DNA of 39,996 bases, taken from the NCBI GenBank assembly GCA_017964325.1, contig JAGCSE010000314.1, positions 1 through 39,996 of the forward strand, given 5' to 3'. The translations under genes and the position numbers were made by a program. The notes below the pieces were generated by a model. The model saw only the letters and a list, made by a program, of their open reading frames with translations. It was not told the DNA's origin and made no database searches. Position 1 is the stretch's first letter. Each line of letters starts with the position of its first letter. Shown piece by piece: positions 8,901-15,967 of the stretch. This stretch comes from Victivallales bacterium. GTDB taxonomy: Bacteria > Verrucomicrobiota > Lentisphaeria > Oligosphaerales > Oligosphaeraceae.

Positions 8901-9579
8901 GTACGCCATACAGGAAAATGATTGTTTCAACTTGTTTTTCATAGACTTGCAGATGCCAGGCATGAGCGGCATCGAAACGGTTCGCCGCCTTCGTCGCCAC
9001 ATCAGCAGCGATGCGCGCGTCTTTATCATGACGGCATACGACTGGGGCGACATCGAAGAAGAAGCGCTCGAAGCGGGTGTTACGGCCTTTATTTCCAAAC
9101 CGATCTTCCCGTCGGAAATCGTCAAAGTCCTTTGTACTAAAAGTGATGCGGATGCAAACCAATCTTCCACCCGGTCGCACGATTTCAATGGAAAGAAGGT
9201 CCTTTTGGTAGAAGACAACGAATTGAACCGTGAAATCGCCACGGAGATTCTTGAGGAAAACGGCTTCCAGGTCGATGTCGCCGTTGATGGCTCGTATGCC
9301 GTCGAAAAGATGAAAACCGCAAAAAGCGGAGACTATGACTTGATTCTCATGGATGTCCAGATGCCCATCATGAACGGTTATGAGGCTACAAAACATATCC
9401 GAGCCATGGACAACGATTTCTGCAAGACAATCCCCATCATCGCCATGACGGCGAACGCCTTCGAGGAGGACAAAATGGAGGCTTTTGCCGCCGGCATGAA
9501 CGCCCACATCGCCAAACCTATCAAAATCAACGTCTTGATGGCGACACTAAAAGAATTTACAAACAAGATGTCTTCTTAA
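5911..9579 (+). CDS. Hybrid sensor histidine kinase with Cache-like sensor, GAF domains and two receivers
   Basis: A 1222-residue membrane protein. TM1 is at about 31-47 and TM2 at about 290-312; the 240-residue periplasmic part between them looks like a double Cache sensor (PGWYACGNNW, RPWFKLAV, and a PPYKA segment). Two GAF-like domains follow (about 340-500 and 545-680, the second with a CVKCP motif). A coiled segment then leads to the kinase core: H-box FLNNMSHDIRTPMNAI with phosphoacceptor H720, N-box NQILLNVLSNAIKY (about 830), DNGMGMS and GTGLGMAI. Two receiver domains follow, with phosphoacceptor D1012 (FFIDLQMPG) and D1148 (LILMDVQMP) and conserved SKP/AKP lysines. No Hpt or DNA-binding domain is present, so output must go through another protein. 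ATG at 5911 has AAAGG nine bases upstream; a TTG at 5878 is a less likely start. Ligand unknown. Confidence 0.93.
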   Translation: MNETSKASSNNSFHNNSIRIRRVSRDYVKALSISVLLVCIILIFNGYSTYRLHQRHLEVEGIREVEAAARRLDQALHRMIVVLDTIAIDVEDFLSQGNASHAEVETFLQNKTNRMIKFINPQYVDLYMAKPGWYACGNNWTPPEGYRPEERPWFKLAVSAGGKTVIQPPYKAADYPNPMIAVCRLMTDGKTVLSMDVNIKDFLPKKEHTTSDEDESIFYVAPGGNAIDFMKDDGEHAIDSAFVSRIVASPKAMMEIDDENGPKIVFTKVIHDNWLAVVAIEKQSFLASAWKSTLWLLALSVILLSFIGVYLNHIFLQMKILLNETKQLERYRADIARLLENLAGEPSEEKLKAALAVIGNCLNASRCNIIQYDTMKGKAALFLEHIVSPHLKPMPPDMTLNLDDTLPWYQLLRRDGRLYIPNVNNASAIVQLGLDSSIASTFEFNSLYTYTFNVSGKLWGSVGISFKDVNHVMTEAEEKYVSEAVSFLALSMERLEHTCALEKERARREEEVSLRLNNEIERQHQIEGLNQKLQLSLKHTQLRADALEFVSSHLDMNEILDYLAKRLLKLTDCDQILYMDKEQHPRFWNSENVPPHSHETCVKCPLRDLYIQQQNHDCLVVMDVHKEYPNVPEDCHVKSAVARHVFCNDESVGIFAIRYINKVHEMTDVEQSTFADIIELVNMALSRERNQQKILEEHDLAVVAEAANKAKTVFLNNMSHDIRTPMNAIIGFTNLAISHIDNTEQVRNYLTKISQSSKHLLSLINDVLDMSRIESGKMTLTESEENLPEIIHTLHDIVQADMHAKQLEFFIDSTDVNDENIVCDKLRLNQILLNVLSNAIKYTQPGGKIEMRISEKPSQQPDKAFYEFRIKDNGMGMSEEFQKKIYEPFTRVNNSTVSGIQGTGLGMAITKRIIDMMGGTIAIKSQERVGTEITLTFEFTHLKELNKRMELPDFKGLRSLVVDDDVSNCMNVSKMLKDLGLRSDWRTSGHEALQMMEYAIQENDCFNLFFIDLQMPGMSGIETVRRLRRHISSDARVFIMTAYDWGDIEEEALEAGVTAFISKPIFPSEIVKVLCTKSDADANQSSTRSHDFNGKKVLLVEDNELNREIATEILEENGFQVDVAVDGSYAVEKMKTAKSGDYDLILMDVQMPIMNGYEATKHIRAMDNDFCKTIPIIAMTANAFEEDKMEAFAAGMNAHIAKPIKINVLMATLKEFTNKMSS

Positions 9580-9634
9580 AATGATAACGGTATCCAATAT
9601 TTTTTATTAAAAGTATATCAAAAGGAAATTGATT

Positions 9635-9952
9635 ATGAGTTTGAAGGCCAATTTTTTGAAGAACGCATTGATGAAAATCATTGCAGGCGGTTTCAGTTTC
9701 GCCGTGCTCCATGCCATCGTTTTCTGGATCGCCTATTTCCAATGCGGCGGCGCGCATAATTCCGCCAAAGGCATCTGGCAAGGTCTGACATCGGCGGGCA
9801 GCACGTGGGCGACGATTCTCAAATGGACTGGCTTCCCGTTGGCATCCGTCGGAGCGGACGGCTTCCTGTTTGTTCTGCTCATGCTCATCAACTCCCTCCT
9901 GTGGGGGGCCGTCATCGGCTTGGTCCTCGGCCTTGTCTTCGGTCGCAAATAA
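9635..9952 (+). CDS. Small membrane protein of unknown function
   Basis: A 105-residue protein with two hydrophobic stretches: IIAGGFSFAVLHAIVFWIAYF near the N-terminus and FLFVLLMLINSLLWGAVIGLVLGLVFG at the C-terminus, ending in RK. Both ends are probably cytoplasmic. An AAAAGGA ribosome binding site (9619-9625) fits the ATG at 9635; a TTG two codons earlier is less likely. The stop codon is only 3 nt before the start of the secreted hydrolase, so the two are probably co-translated, and the gene starts 55 nt after the sensor kinase gene, so it may share that transcript. I do not recognise the family. Confidence 0.75.
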   Translation: MSLKANFLKNALMKIIAGGFSFAVLHAIVFWIAYFQCGGAHNSAKGIWQGLTSAGSTWATILKWTGFPLASVGADGFLFVLLMLINSLLWGAVIGLVLGLVFGRK

Positions 9953-9955
9953 ATC

Positions 9956-11170
9956 ATGTACAATAAATTACGTCACATTGTACTATCCCTTGGCGCATTC
10001 GCTTGCCTAGCCATGGCGGACGAGCCGCCGCGTGCCGCAGACCATCTCGCCCACGGCATCTCATGGGACACTCCCGCTCCGGGGCGGACGGAAGGGCGAA
10101 TCTACTACTATGTCCCGCCTGAAATGGATTTGTCCCAACCAGCAGGACTGATTATCTTCCTGCACGGCGGCAGTTCGTCATCAAAGGAAACCGCTCCGCT
10201 TTCGTATATTTCAGGCGAACTGAAACGACAGCTAGACAAATCGACGTTCATTTTGGCCATGCCCTCCGCCCCACCGCCGCAAAAGGTCTCCACAGGACAT
10301 CGCTGGAATTATGAAAACACGTGGAAATCGATACTTGCAACGATTGATGATGTGTCGAAACGCGCCGTCATCGACCGCGACCGTATCATTTTCGGCGGTT
10401 GTTCCATGGGCTGCTATGGGGCATATCATATTTCGGAAATACTCGCCGACCGATTCGCAGGAGTTTGGTTTTGCGCAGGAGCATGGACGCTTACGGATTT
10501 CAACACCCTTGTCGGCACGCCCATCTATATCAGCCATGGACGACGCGACACCGCACCTCCCTCCAACATCAAGAATGGCAAGCCGAAAATCCGCAAAAAC
10601 AGTTGGACGGGAGTCTCTTTCGCACGCGCGGCCGACAAGCTGATGACCCAATATGGCCTTGAACACGTCTATGACGAAACCAATGGTGGCCATGGAATGG
10701 ACAATGATGCGACGAAGCGTTTCTTTGAATGGGCGGTCAAGCAGCGTCGTCAGCCATACGCGAAGCGCGCTGTCGTCGTTTCGCCCTGCGGGACGGCGCA
10801 TCCAACCATGGAAACGGTTATGAAATCCCGTTGGCTGGAGGTCGTTTCAGCCAAGCCAGGCCCTGTTCTTTTGGACAAAATCCACTTGAAGGGACCCAAT
10901 GTCGCTGCCACGGAAAACGATTGGCTAGCACAGAGTTACACCTTGGAAAAAGCGGAACGACAGGGGTTTCGACTGACTGCCGTCAACTGCGGCAACAACA
11001 TTTTCCGCGTCCAAGCGGAGCACGTGACATCGTTCCGCATCCTGCTTTCGCCGCAAATGGCTGATTTATCGAAACCGATAACGGTCGATGCAGGCCTGTT
11101 GGGCAAAAAGGCTCTCATGCCCAAGCCATTGGAAGGCAATCCAGACTATACCGCGCAGATTCTTTTCTAA
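9956..11170 (+). CDS. Secreted alpha/beta-hydrolase (PHB depolymerase/esterase-like)
   Basis: A 404-residue protein with an N-terminal signal peptide (about residues 1-21, ending ACLAMA-D). The alpha/beta-hydrolase fold is shown by the oxyanion motif FLHGG (68-72), the nucleophile elbow GGCSMG (S150), a likely acid D198 in HGRRDTAP, and H246 in GGHGMD. This layout resembles the LpqC/poly(3-hydroxybutyrate) depolymerase and acetyl or feruloyl esterase group. The last 130 residues (from about 270) form a separate beta-rich segment of unknown role. It is presumably periplasmic or exported and could remove acyl groups from polysaccharide; substrate is not determined. Start is 3 nt after the preceding small membrane gene; no separate ribosome binding site is obvious, suggesting coupling. 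Confidence 0.8.
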   Translation: MYNKLRHIVLSLGAFACLAMADEPPRAADHLAHGISWDTPAPGRTEGRIYYYVPPEMDLSQPAGLIIFLHGGSSSSKETAPLSYISGELKRQLDKSTFILAMPSAPPPQKVSTGHRWNYENTWKSILATIDDVSKRAVIDRDRIIFGGCSMGCYGAYHISEILADRFAGVWFCAGAWTLTDFNTLVGTPIYISHGRRDTAPPSNIKNGKPKIRKNSWTGVSFARAADKLMTQYGLEHVYDETNGGHGMDNDATKRFFEWAVKQRRQPYAKRAVVVSPCGTAHPTMETVMKSRWLEVVSAKPGPVLLDKIHLKGPNVAATENDWLAQSYTLEKAERQGFRLTAVNCGNNIFRVQAEHVTSFRILLSPQMADLSKPITVDAGLLGKKALMPKPLEGNPDYTAQILF

Positions 11171-11174
11171 GAGC

Positions 11175-13532
11175 TTACGCAACAGTCAGTTTGATGACTT
11201 TCTTGACGGCGGCGATTTGTTCGTCCGTCCCCATGACAGATACTTTATCGTGAGGTTCGAAGCTGTCTTCTGGACCAGGCAACCCTTTCAACGGCAATCC
11301 ATTGCGGACGATTCTCGCAACAGTGACGCCCGTCAGGTTGCGAAGCCGCAGTTCACGAAGCGTTCTGCCACACACTTGCGACTTTTCAGGCACTTCAATT
11401 TCCTCGATGTGCAGCTGTAGAAGATTAGAAAGCGAATCCTCATAGACAGGATGTTCCTTTTTCGCGAGAAACTCTCGTGTTTTCGCCTCAACTTCTTCAT
11501 CACCAAGGAAATAGACCATGTCATACGCCTTGAATACAGTATTGGCGTTTGGATTGTTCAATTTCGTCCCGTCCTTTCGCTCGATTCGCGACACAGTCGC
11601 CCCCGTCTGATTACGTAAGTGCAATTGGTTGAATGGGATGTCAATTGTTCCTGAATCCTTCGGAACCATCAGGGCAAAGGAATGATTGGAGAAAACGACA
11701 ACGCTGTCCAGTTCGTCGCGACCGTCATCCTCGCCGTGCATCAGCGAGCTCAACGTATCCTGCGCATCCGTCGCCAATGATTTAAACTGGTCGTGCCAAA
11801 TGAAATACGCAAGGATGATGACGATAATCATCCCGATGAACATGAACCAATTGAACACCAGAAGACTGCTGAGAAACGTATATTCCAGCAACAGCAGCCC
11901 GAGGCTCACCAATCGCACGATTGTGCGCACGATGTGGCGTAGGCTGATGACCCATTTCGTTTCCGCAAAATTTTGGCTGGCGGCTCCCGATATGTCCCGT
12001 CCAAGACGGTTTCCAAGCCATACTCCATTCAAAAACAACGGGATGGACAATATGCTTCCAACCGCCCACAGCGCCGCCACCTTGTATTTCAGAAGCCAAT
12101 CAGGAGCCTTGCTCCACAACTCCGTGACACCTTTGAAATAATCGGCCACAAGGAAGATGACGGCAATCAGTATCAAGTTCAACACAAACAGTAGGATGTG
12201 CCAGCCAAATTGGTGCAGATGGTTGTCTGAAACCAACTCCCGCCCCGTGCGGCTGCTCCACACCGTGTAGTTCTTCATGCTGTTCTGCACCGCGACAGGA
12301 AAATGCCCGAACAGCCAATCCGCGAAAACGCCTGTCTTGCGCAAAATGAACGGATTCAGAAGCGTTGTGAGAATCGACACGCCTACGGCCACCTGATACA
12401 TTTCAGGATACGGCGAACTGCTATTTGTCAATCGGACGCCGAGCAATGCCACAAGATACGCAAAATCACCAATTTGCGCCAATCCAACTCCAATCTGAAA
12501 CGAATCGCGGAATGTCTGCCCCGTAAACAGGCAGCTCGCAAGGCTGTTCAGACTCTTGCCAACGACCACAACCACCGACAACAGTAGAATGGTCCATTTG
12601 TGCTCCCACATCTGCATGGGATTCACCATCAGCCCAATGGTCACGAAGAACATCGCGCTGAACATACAACGCACGCCCACCGTGTTCTTTATGACACGTT
12701 TGCGAACACGCGACTCCGAAATGATGGCACCCACGAGAAACGCCCCCAGGGCCAGGCTGAAATTCATCCTTTCTGCAATCAACGAAATGCCGAAGCAGAT
12801 GCCCATGATGATGATCAGCAGCGTTTCTTCGTCCTGCAATCGACTGAGCATCTTGTTGAGCAACGGCGGCAGCAACAGCAGGCCAAAGACGAACACGCCC
12901 GTCAAGAACAAGGCAAGAAGGCCCAACTGCTTGCCGAGTTCTCCAGCCTGAAACTGCCCCGTCATGCCAAGTCCTGTCAGAATGGCCATGACGCCAATGG
13001 TCAGGATGTCTTCACTGATGGTCGTTCCGAAGATGATGGCGGCAAATTTCTCCTTTGAGCAGCCCATTTCATCTAGACTTTTTGCCAGAAGAGTTGTCGA
13101 TGAATCGCAGATGACGGCGCCGAGGAAGAGGCTCGGAATCGTGTCCCAGCCGAGTATCCGCCGCCCGACGAAATAGCCGATGAGAATCATCATCCCTATA
13201 TCATAAATAGCTGCGGGAAAGACAGTTCTGCCTAATTTACGCAATTTGCGGATATTAAGTTCAAGCCCCAGTGTGAACATCAAGAAAATGATGCCGAGAT
13301 TCGCCAAGACATTGATGCTGTCTTCGTTGCTGATGAGTAGGTTGTTGAAGAATTTGAGCCTGATGATTGCCCCTGCCACGATGTAGCCGATGACTTTTGG
13401 CCAACCGAGCAAATGGAACAGCGCAGCGACGATTCCCGCCACAAGCATGACGGCGGCCAAATCCTGCACCAATGTCAATTTCGTCATGCTGGCGGCTTCG
13501 GCCTCCGCCAACATCAAAGGCAACATATTCAT
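11175..13532 (-). CDS. CPA2-family cation:proton antiporter with two C-terminal RCK_C domains
   Basis: A 785-residue inner-membrane protein. Residues about 20-400 form the Na+/H+ exchanger domain of the CPA2 (KefB/YbaL/RosB-like) family: GWPKVIGYIVAG, a FTLGLELN motif near 90, ICDSSTTLLAK near 142, TTISEDIL, and QIGDFAYLV near 365. A second hydrophobic block of about four membrane helices (about 440-610) follows, which is unusual, and then two RCK_C/TrkA_C-like regulatory domains (about 625-700 and 705-785), each with a LHLRNQTGATVSRI or LRLRNLTGVTVARI core. No Rossmann RCK_N (NAD-binding) domain is visible between membrane and RCK_C parts. It probably exchanges K+ or Na+ for protons under control of a small ligand. 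GGAG lies six bases before the ATG. The 3' end lies 4 nt from the convergent hydrolase gene. Confidence 0.88.
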   Translation of the reverse strand: MNMLPLMLAEAEAASMTKLTLVQDLAAVMLVAGIVAALFHLLGWPKVIGYIVAGAIIRLKFFNNLLISNEDSINVLANLGIIFLMFTLGLELNIRKLRKLGRTVFPAAIYDIGMMILIGYFVGRRILGWDTIPSLFLGAVICDSSTTLLAKSLDEMGCSKEKFAAIIFGTTISEDILTIGVMAILTGLGMTGQFQAGELGKQLGLLALFLTGVFVFGLLLLPPLLNKMLSRLQDEETLLIIIMGICFGISLIAERMNFSLALGAFLVGAIISESRVRKRVIKNTVGVRCMFSAMFFVTIGLMVNPMQMWEHKWTILLLSVVVVVGKSLNSLASCLFTGQTFRDSFQIGVGLAQIGDFAYLVALLGVRLTNSSSPYPEMYQVAVGVSILTTLLNPFILRKTGVFADWLFGHFPVAVQNSMKNYTVWSSRTGRELVSDNHLHQFGWHILLFVLNLILIAVIFLVADYFKGVTELWSKAPDWLLKYKVAALWAVGSILSIPLFLNGVWLGNRLGRDISGAASQNFAETKWVISLRHIVRTIVRLVSLGLLLLEYTFLSSLLVFNWFMFIGMIIVIILAYFIWHDQFKSLATDAQDTLSSLMHGEDDGRDELDSVVVFSNHSFALMVPKDSGTIDIPFNQLHLRNQTGATVSRIERKDGTKLNNPNANTVFKAYDMVYFLGDEEVEAKTREFLAKKEHPVYEDSLSNLLQLHIEEIEVPEKSQVCGRTLRELRLRNLTGVTVARIVRNGLPLKGLPGPEDSFEPHDKVSVMGTDEQIAAVKKVIKLTVA

Positions 13533-13641
13533 CCTATACTCCGTATGTTATGACATAAAGACAACCATCCAAGCCACGCATTATTAATGCCGATTGCGTG
13601 ACTTGTTCAGGAAGCCTTGCAATTGTGTCATGTTCCTTCCG

Positions 13642-13662
13642 ATTTTGGAACAAATCCAAAAT
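13642..13662. promoter_or_regulatory. Operator-like dyad upstream of the CPA2 antiporter
   Basis: A perfect 8-bp inverted repeat, ATTTTGGA-ACAAA-TCCAAAAT, sits about 110 bp upstream of the antiporter start and 53 bp past the end of hpt. It lacks a T-run on either strand, so a protein-binding site is more likely than a terminator. No regulator is known. Confidence 0.35.
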
Positions 13663-13714
13663 GTCCACTCGTTATTTTTCTTAAATCATTTTTATAGGCT
13701 TTTCGATAAAAAAT

Positions 13715-14332
13715 CTATCTAAAGCACTCCTCACGCGCCAATGCCACGTATGGAAGGTCGCGGAACTCTTCGCCGACATCCAAGCCATAGCCGACGACCC
13801 ACCGGTCTTTCACTTCAAAACCTCTAAAATCCACTTTGAAATGTTTCCGCAATTCCAAGACTTCAGGAGACGGCGATTCCAATTTTTTCTCAAGAAAAAC
13901 ACACGTCTTCACCGATTTCGCCTTCAACACATTCAGAAAATGGTCTTTCAGGGCCGAAAGCGTAAAACCTTGATCCAGAATATCATCGACCAGCAGAATC
14001 GAATAGCCTTCCACGTTGTCGCACGTCATCCCGCTGATTTTCACCTGCCGTGTCTTCTCGCCCGTACCTTTCATGCCGGACTGATACGTACTGGCCCGCA
14101 CAAAATCAAGATGCAACCCGCGCATACCCACGTTGCGCAGTTCGCGGATCAAGTCCGACACGAAGATGCTCGCGCCTTTCAAAACGCCCATCAAACAAAC
14201 ACAAGTCTCGCCCGCATACGCATCCTTTATCTCCTGTGCAAGCGATTCAATTCTCGCATGAATCGTCTCGCTGTCAATCAAAACGCCCTGCAAACGGTCG
14301 TCGTCAATCACATGCTCTTTCTTGTTGGTCAT
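13715..14332 (-). CDS. hpt: Hypoxanthine phosphoribosyltransferase
   Basis: Purine salvage enzyme that joins hypoxanthine (often also guanine) to PRPP to give IMP or GMP in the cytoplasm. The 205-residue protein carries the PRPP-binding signature ILLVDDILDQGFTL, the LMGVLKGASIFVSDLIRE loop that holds pyrophosphate, and the C-terminal VGYGLDVGEEFRDLPYV segment typical of the family (VGYGLDYxxxxRxLPYI). The ATG at 14332 is preferred; a TTG four codons upstream is also open, and a GAGAGA stretch lies ahead of the ATG. It is on the same strand as the antiporter but separated by 182 bp, so probably transcribed separately. With the odd GMP synthase nearby it gives two routes to GMP in this region, though this is not an operon. 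Confidence 0.95.
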   Translation of the reverse strand: MTNKKEHVIDDDRLQGVLIDSETIHARIESLAQEIKDAYAGETCVCLMGVLKGASIFVSDLIRELRNVGMRGLHLDFVRASTYQSGMKGTGEKTRQVKISGMTCDNVEGYSILLVDDILDQGFTLSALKDHFLNVLKAKSVKTCVFLEKKLESPSPEVLELRKHFKVDFRGFEVKDRWVVGYGLDVGEEFRDLPYVALAREECFR

Positions 14333-14400
14333 AATGTCTCTCAAATTATGGCTCTCTCCATTACATTAAGATAATGTCTCATATTCACAGGGCAAATGTC

Positions 14401-14428
14401 TTGACTTATCCTTCTTCACAATTAAACT
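14401..14428 (+). promoter_or_regulatory. Possible sigma70-type promoter for the hydrolase at 14483
   Basis: TTGACT (14401-14406) and TAAACT (14423-14428) are separated by 16 bp in the divergent region between hpt and the hydrolase. The -10 match is only moderate. Confidence 0.25.
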
Positions 14429-14482
14429 TTATTTTTGTCAATTTTTTCAATCCATCACCATTATTTCACTCCAGCACCGACC

Positions 14483-15367
14483 ATGGCAGAACTCCTCACC
14501 GAAGATTTCCTCTATCCCGCCTCCTATGACCAGACACAGCAGCCTGCTCGCGGCCATGCCGCCCAACAGCCAAACCGTCCATTGCTCGTCGTCCTCCACC
14601 CTTGGAGCTGGGGCTATCGACACCAAAACTGCCCTGCCGTCGAGCAATGGTGCGTCGAAAACGACTGGAATCTCATCAACCCGCATTTCCGCGGTCCGTC
14701 ATGGGAACCATTGTCATGCGGCCATGACGCCGCCGTGCAGGATATCGTAGATGCCGTGAAATATGCCGTCGCCAACTGGAATGCAGATGCCACAAATACT
14801 TTCTGCACAGGAAGTTCTGGCGGAGGATACCACACCATGCTCATGGCTGGACGGCATCCCGAACTTTGGAAAGGCGTCTCCGCATGGTGCGGCATCTCCG
14901 ACATCAAGGCATGGCACGCCCAAAGCAAAGTCCGCACCTACGGCTATGACAAGCATATCGAGACAGCTTGTGGCGGCGATCCACAATCAAATGCGGCGGC
15001 TGAAGCCAGTGCCGTCCACCGCTCCGCCCTCACCTACCTCCAGCCGAACAATCCCATACCAAGCATCGAAATCGCCGCAGGCATCCATGACGGACACAAA
15101 GGCTCCGTGCCTATCTCACAGTCGCTCAACGCCTTCAATGCCCTCGTCCTACCAGAGGCCCGTGTCGCCCAAGCCGACATCGACATCATGACAGAATATG
15201 AAAAAGTTCCTGCAACCCTGCCCGAACCATCCATGGATCCGGATTTCGGCGCCAAGACGATCCATTTCCGCAGACAGGCGGACAATGTCCGCGTGACGAT
15301 TTTCGAAGGCGGCCATGAAATGGTGCAACCCGCCGTCATCGCCTGGCTGAAACGGATGACGGAATAA
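14483..15367 (+). CDS. Alpha/beta-hydrolase, prolyl-oligopeptidase/esterase-like
   Basis: A 294-residue protein, apparently cytoplasmic since no signal peptide is seen from the ATG at 14483 (an in-frame TTG at 14435 would add 16 residues without a signal). The fold is shown by LLVVLHPWSWG (oxyanion region, about 34-44), the nucleophile elbow GSSGGG with S112, an aspartate in GIHDGHKG (about 205), and a histidine in GGHEM close to the C-terminus. The GSSGGG elbow and the arrangement are like peptidase family S9 and related acyl esterases. Substrate cannot be read from the sequence. No clear Shine-Dalgarno sequence; the gene appears monocistronic, ending in a hairpin-rich region. Confidence 0.75.
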   Translation: MAELLTEDFLYPASYDQTQQPARGHAAQQPNRPLLVVLHPWSWGYRHQNCPAVEQWCVENDWNLINPHFRGPSWEPLSCGHDAAVQDIVDAVKYAVANWNADATNTFCTGSSGGGYHTMLMAGRHPELWKGVSAWCGISDIKAWHAQSKVRTYGYDKHIETACGGDPQSNAAAEASAVHRSALTYLQPNNPIPSIEIAAGIHDGHKGSVPISQSLNAFNALVLPEARVAQADIDIMTEYEKVPATLPEPSMDPDFGAKTIHFRRQADNVRVTIFEGGHEMVQPAVIAWLKRMTE

Positions 15368-15382
15368 TTAAAAACTAGTATT

Positions 15383-15417
15383 CTAGGCTTCTATTTTCTA
15401 GCATTCTAGAAGCCTAG
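15383..15417. terminator. Inverted repeat 11/11 bp after the hydrolase gene
   Basis: CTAGGCTTCTA (15383-15393) pairs perfectly with TAGAAGCCTAG (15407-15417) around a 13-nt loop. The ATTCTAGGCTT motif appears again at 15428, overlapping the end of the minus-strand 33-codon frame. It lies between convergent genes. No strong T-run follows, so it is either a weak terminator or a short repeat; a related stem is at 17287-17322. Confidence 0.4.
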
Positions 15418-15429
15418 ATATCTGGCATT

Positions 15430-15531
15430 CTAGGCTTTGCGTGCAATAATTTCTTTTGCCCATTCCAGAAATTCATGAGCCATGCTTATTGCTTTTTCCG
15501 CAAGGGCAACCACCATATCGCTTTCAGCCAT
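15430..15531 (-). CDS. 33-residue frame coupled to the MNT gene, possible HEPN remnant
   Basis: The frame MAESDMVVALAEKAISMAHE... runs 33 codons and ends EIIARKA. Its ATG overlaps the last 8 nt of the nucleotidyltransferase gene (ATGGCTGA), the usual translational coupling of a MNT-HEPN pair. A HEPN partner would normally be about 110-140 residues, so this is either a very short alpha-helical protein or the truncated N-terminus of a lost partner; the stop codon lies within the repetitive CTAGGC sequence. Codon use looks ordinary. No RNase motif (RxxxxH) is present. Confidence 0.4.
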   Translation of the reverse strand: MAESDMVVALAEKAISMAHEFLEWAKEIIARKA

Positions 15532-15841
15532 AAAGAAGCACCCCCTTGTTCATCACTTCGTTCTCTATGCCCGTCCTGTTCTTACGGTTCTCAAAGCCGC
15601 TTTCCGTGCCTATCACAATATCAACCGCACGGTGTCTGACACTTCGAATGGATTTATATGCATCCGCCGTCAAATCGACAAGATTTCCCGTGTCATCCTT
15701 TACTATAATGTATATATCCACATCGCTGCCGTCATTCGCGGTTCCATCCGCGAACGAGCCAAACAGGTAAATTTTCATGGGCGATAATTGCCTGACAAGC
15801 CTGTCTTTTATTTGTTCTATTTCTCTTTCAGGCGTTTCCAT
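15524..15841 (-). CDS. MNT-type minimal nucleotidyltransferase
   Basis: A 105-residue protein of the polymerase-beta-like nucleotidyltransferase superfamily. The core motif FGSFADGTANDGSDVDIYIIV shows GSF at 28-30 and the catalytic metal aspartates D40 and D42; a later D (RAVDIVIG, about 80) supplies the third. In the MntA/HepT class of toxin-antitoxin systems such proteins AMPylate their HEPN RNase partner. Here the downstream partner is only 33 codons long. GGAGG six bases before the ATG at 15841 selects this start over the in-frame GTG/ATG 12-15 bases upstream. The gene is downstream of nothing on its strand within 125 bp, so it has its own promoter or reads through from guaA. Confidence 0.85.
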   Translation of the reverse strand: METPEREIEQIKDRLVRQLSPMKIYLFGSFADGTANDGSDVDIYIIVKDDTGNLVDLTADAYKSIRSVRHRAVDIVIGTESGFENRKNRTGIENEVMNKGVLLYG

Positions 15842-15913
15842 ATTCCCCTCCATCACCTATTCTTGTTCCCTATTGGATAAAATAGAATCAATTCGTCATC
15901 GTGGAAATCTAGC

Positions 15914-15956
15914 ATGGTTCATCCAAAGAATCAAGATGACGCCTTGGATGAACCAT
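15914..15956. terminator. 13-bp perfect inverted repeat after guaA
   Basis: ATGGTTCATCCAA (15914-15926) pairs with TTGGATGAACCAT (15944-15956) around a 17-nt loop, starting 12 bases past the guaA stop codon. The following bases on the minus strand are not T-rich, so transcript 3'-end protection or Rho-assisted termination is as likely as intrinsic termination. Confidence 0.55.
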
Positions 15957-15967
15957 CATTTTCTATC

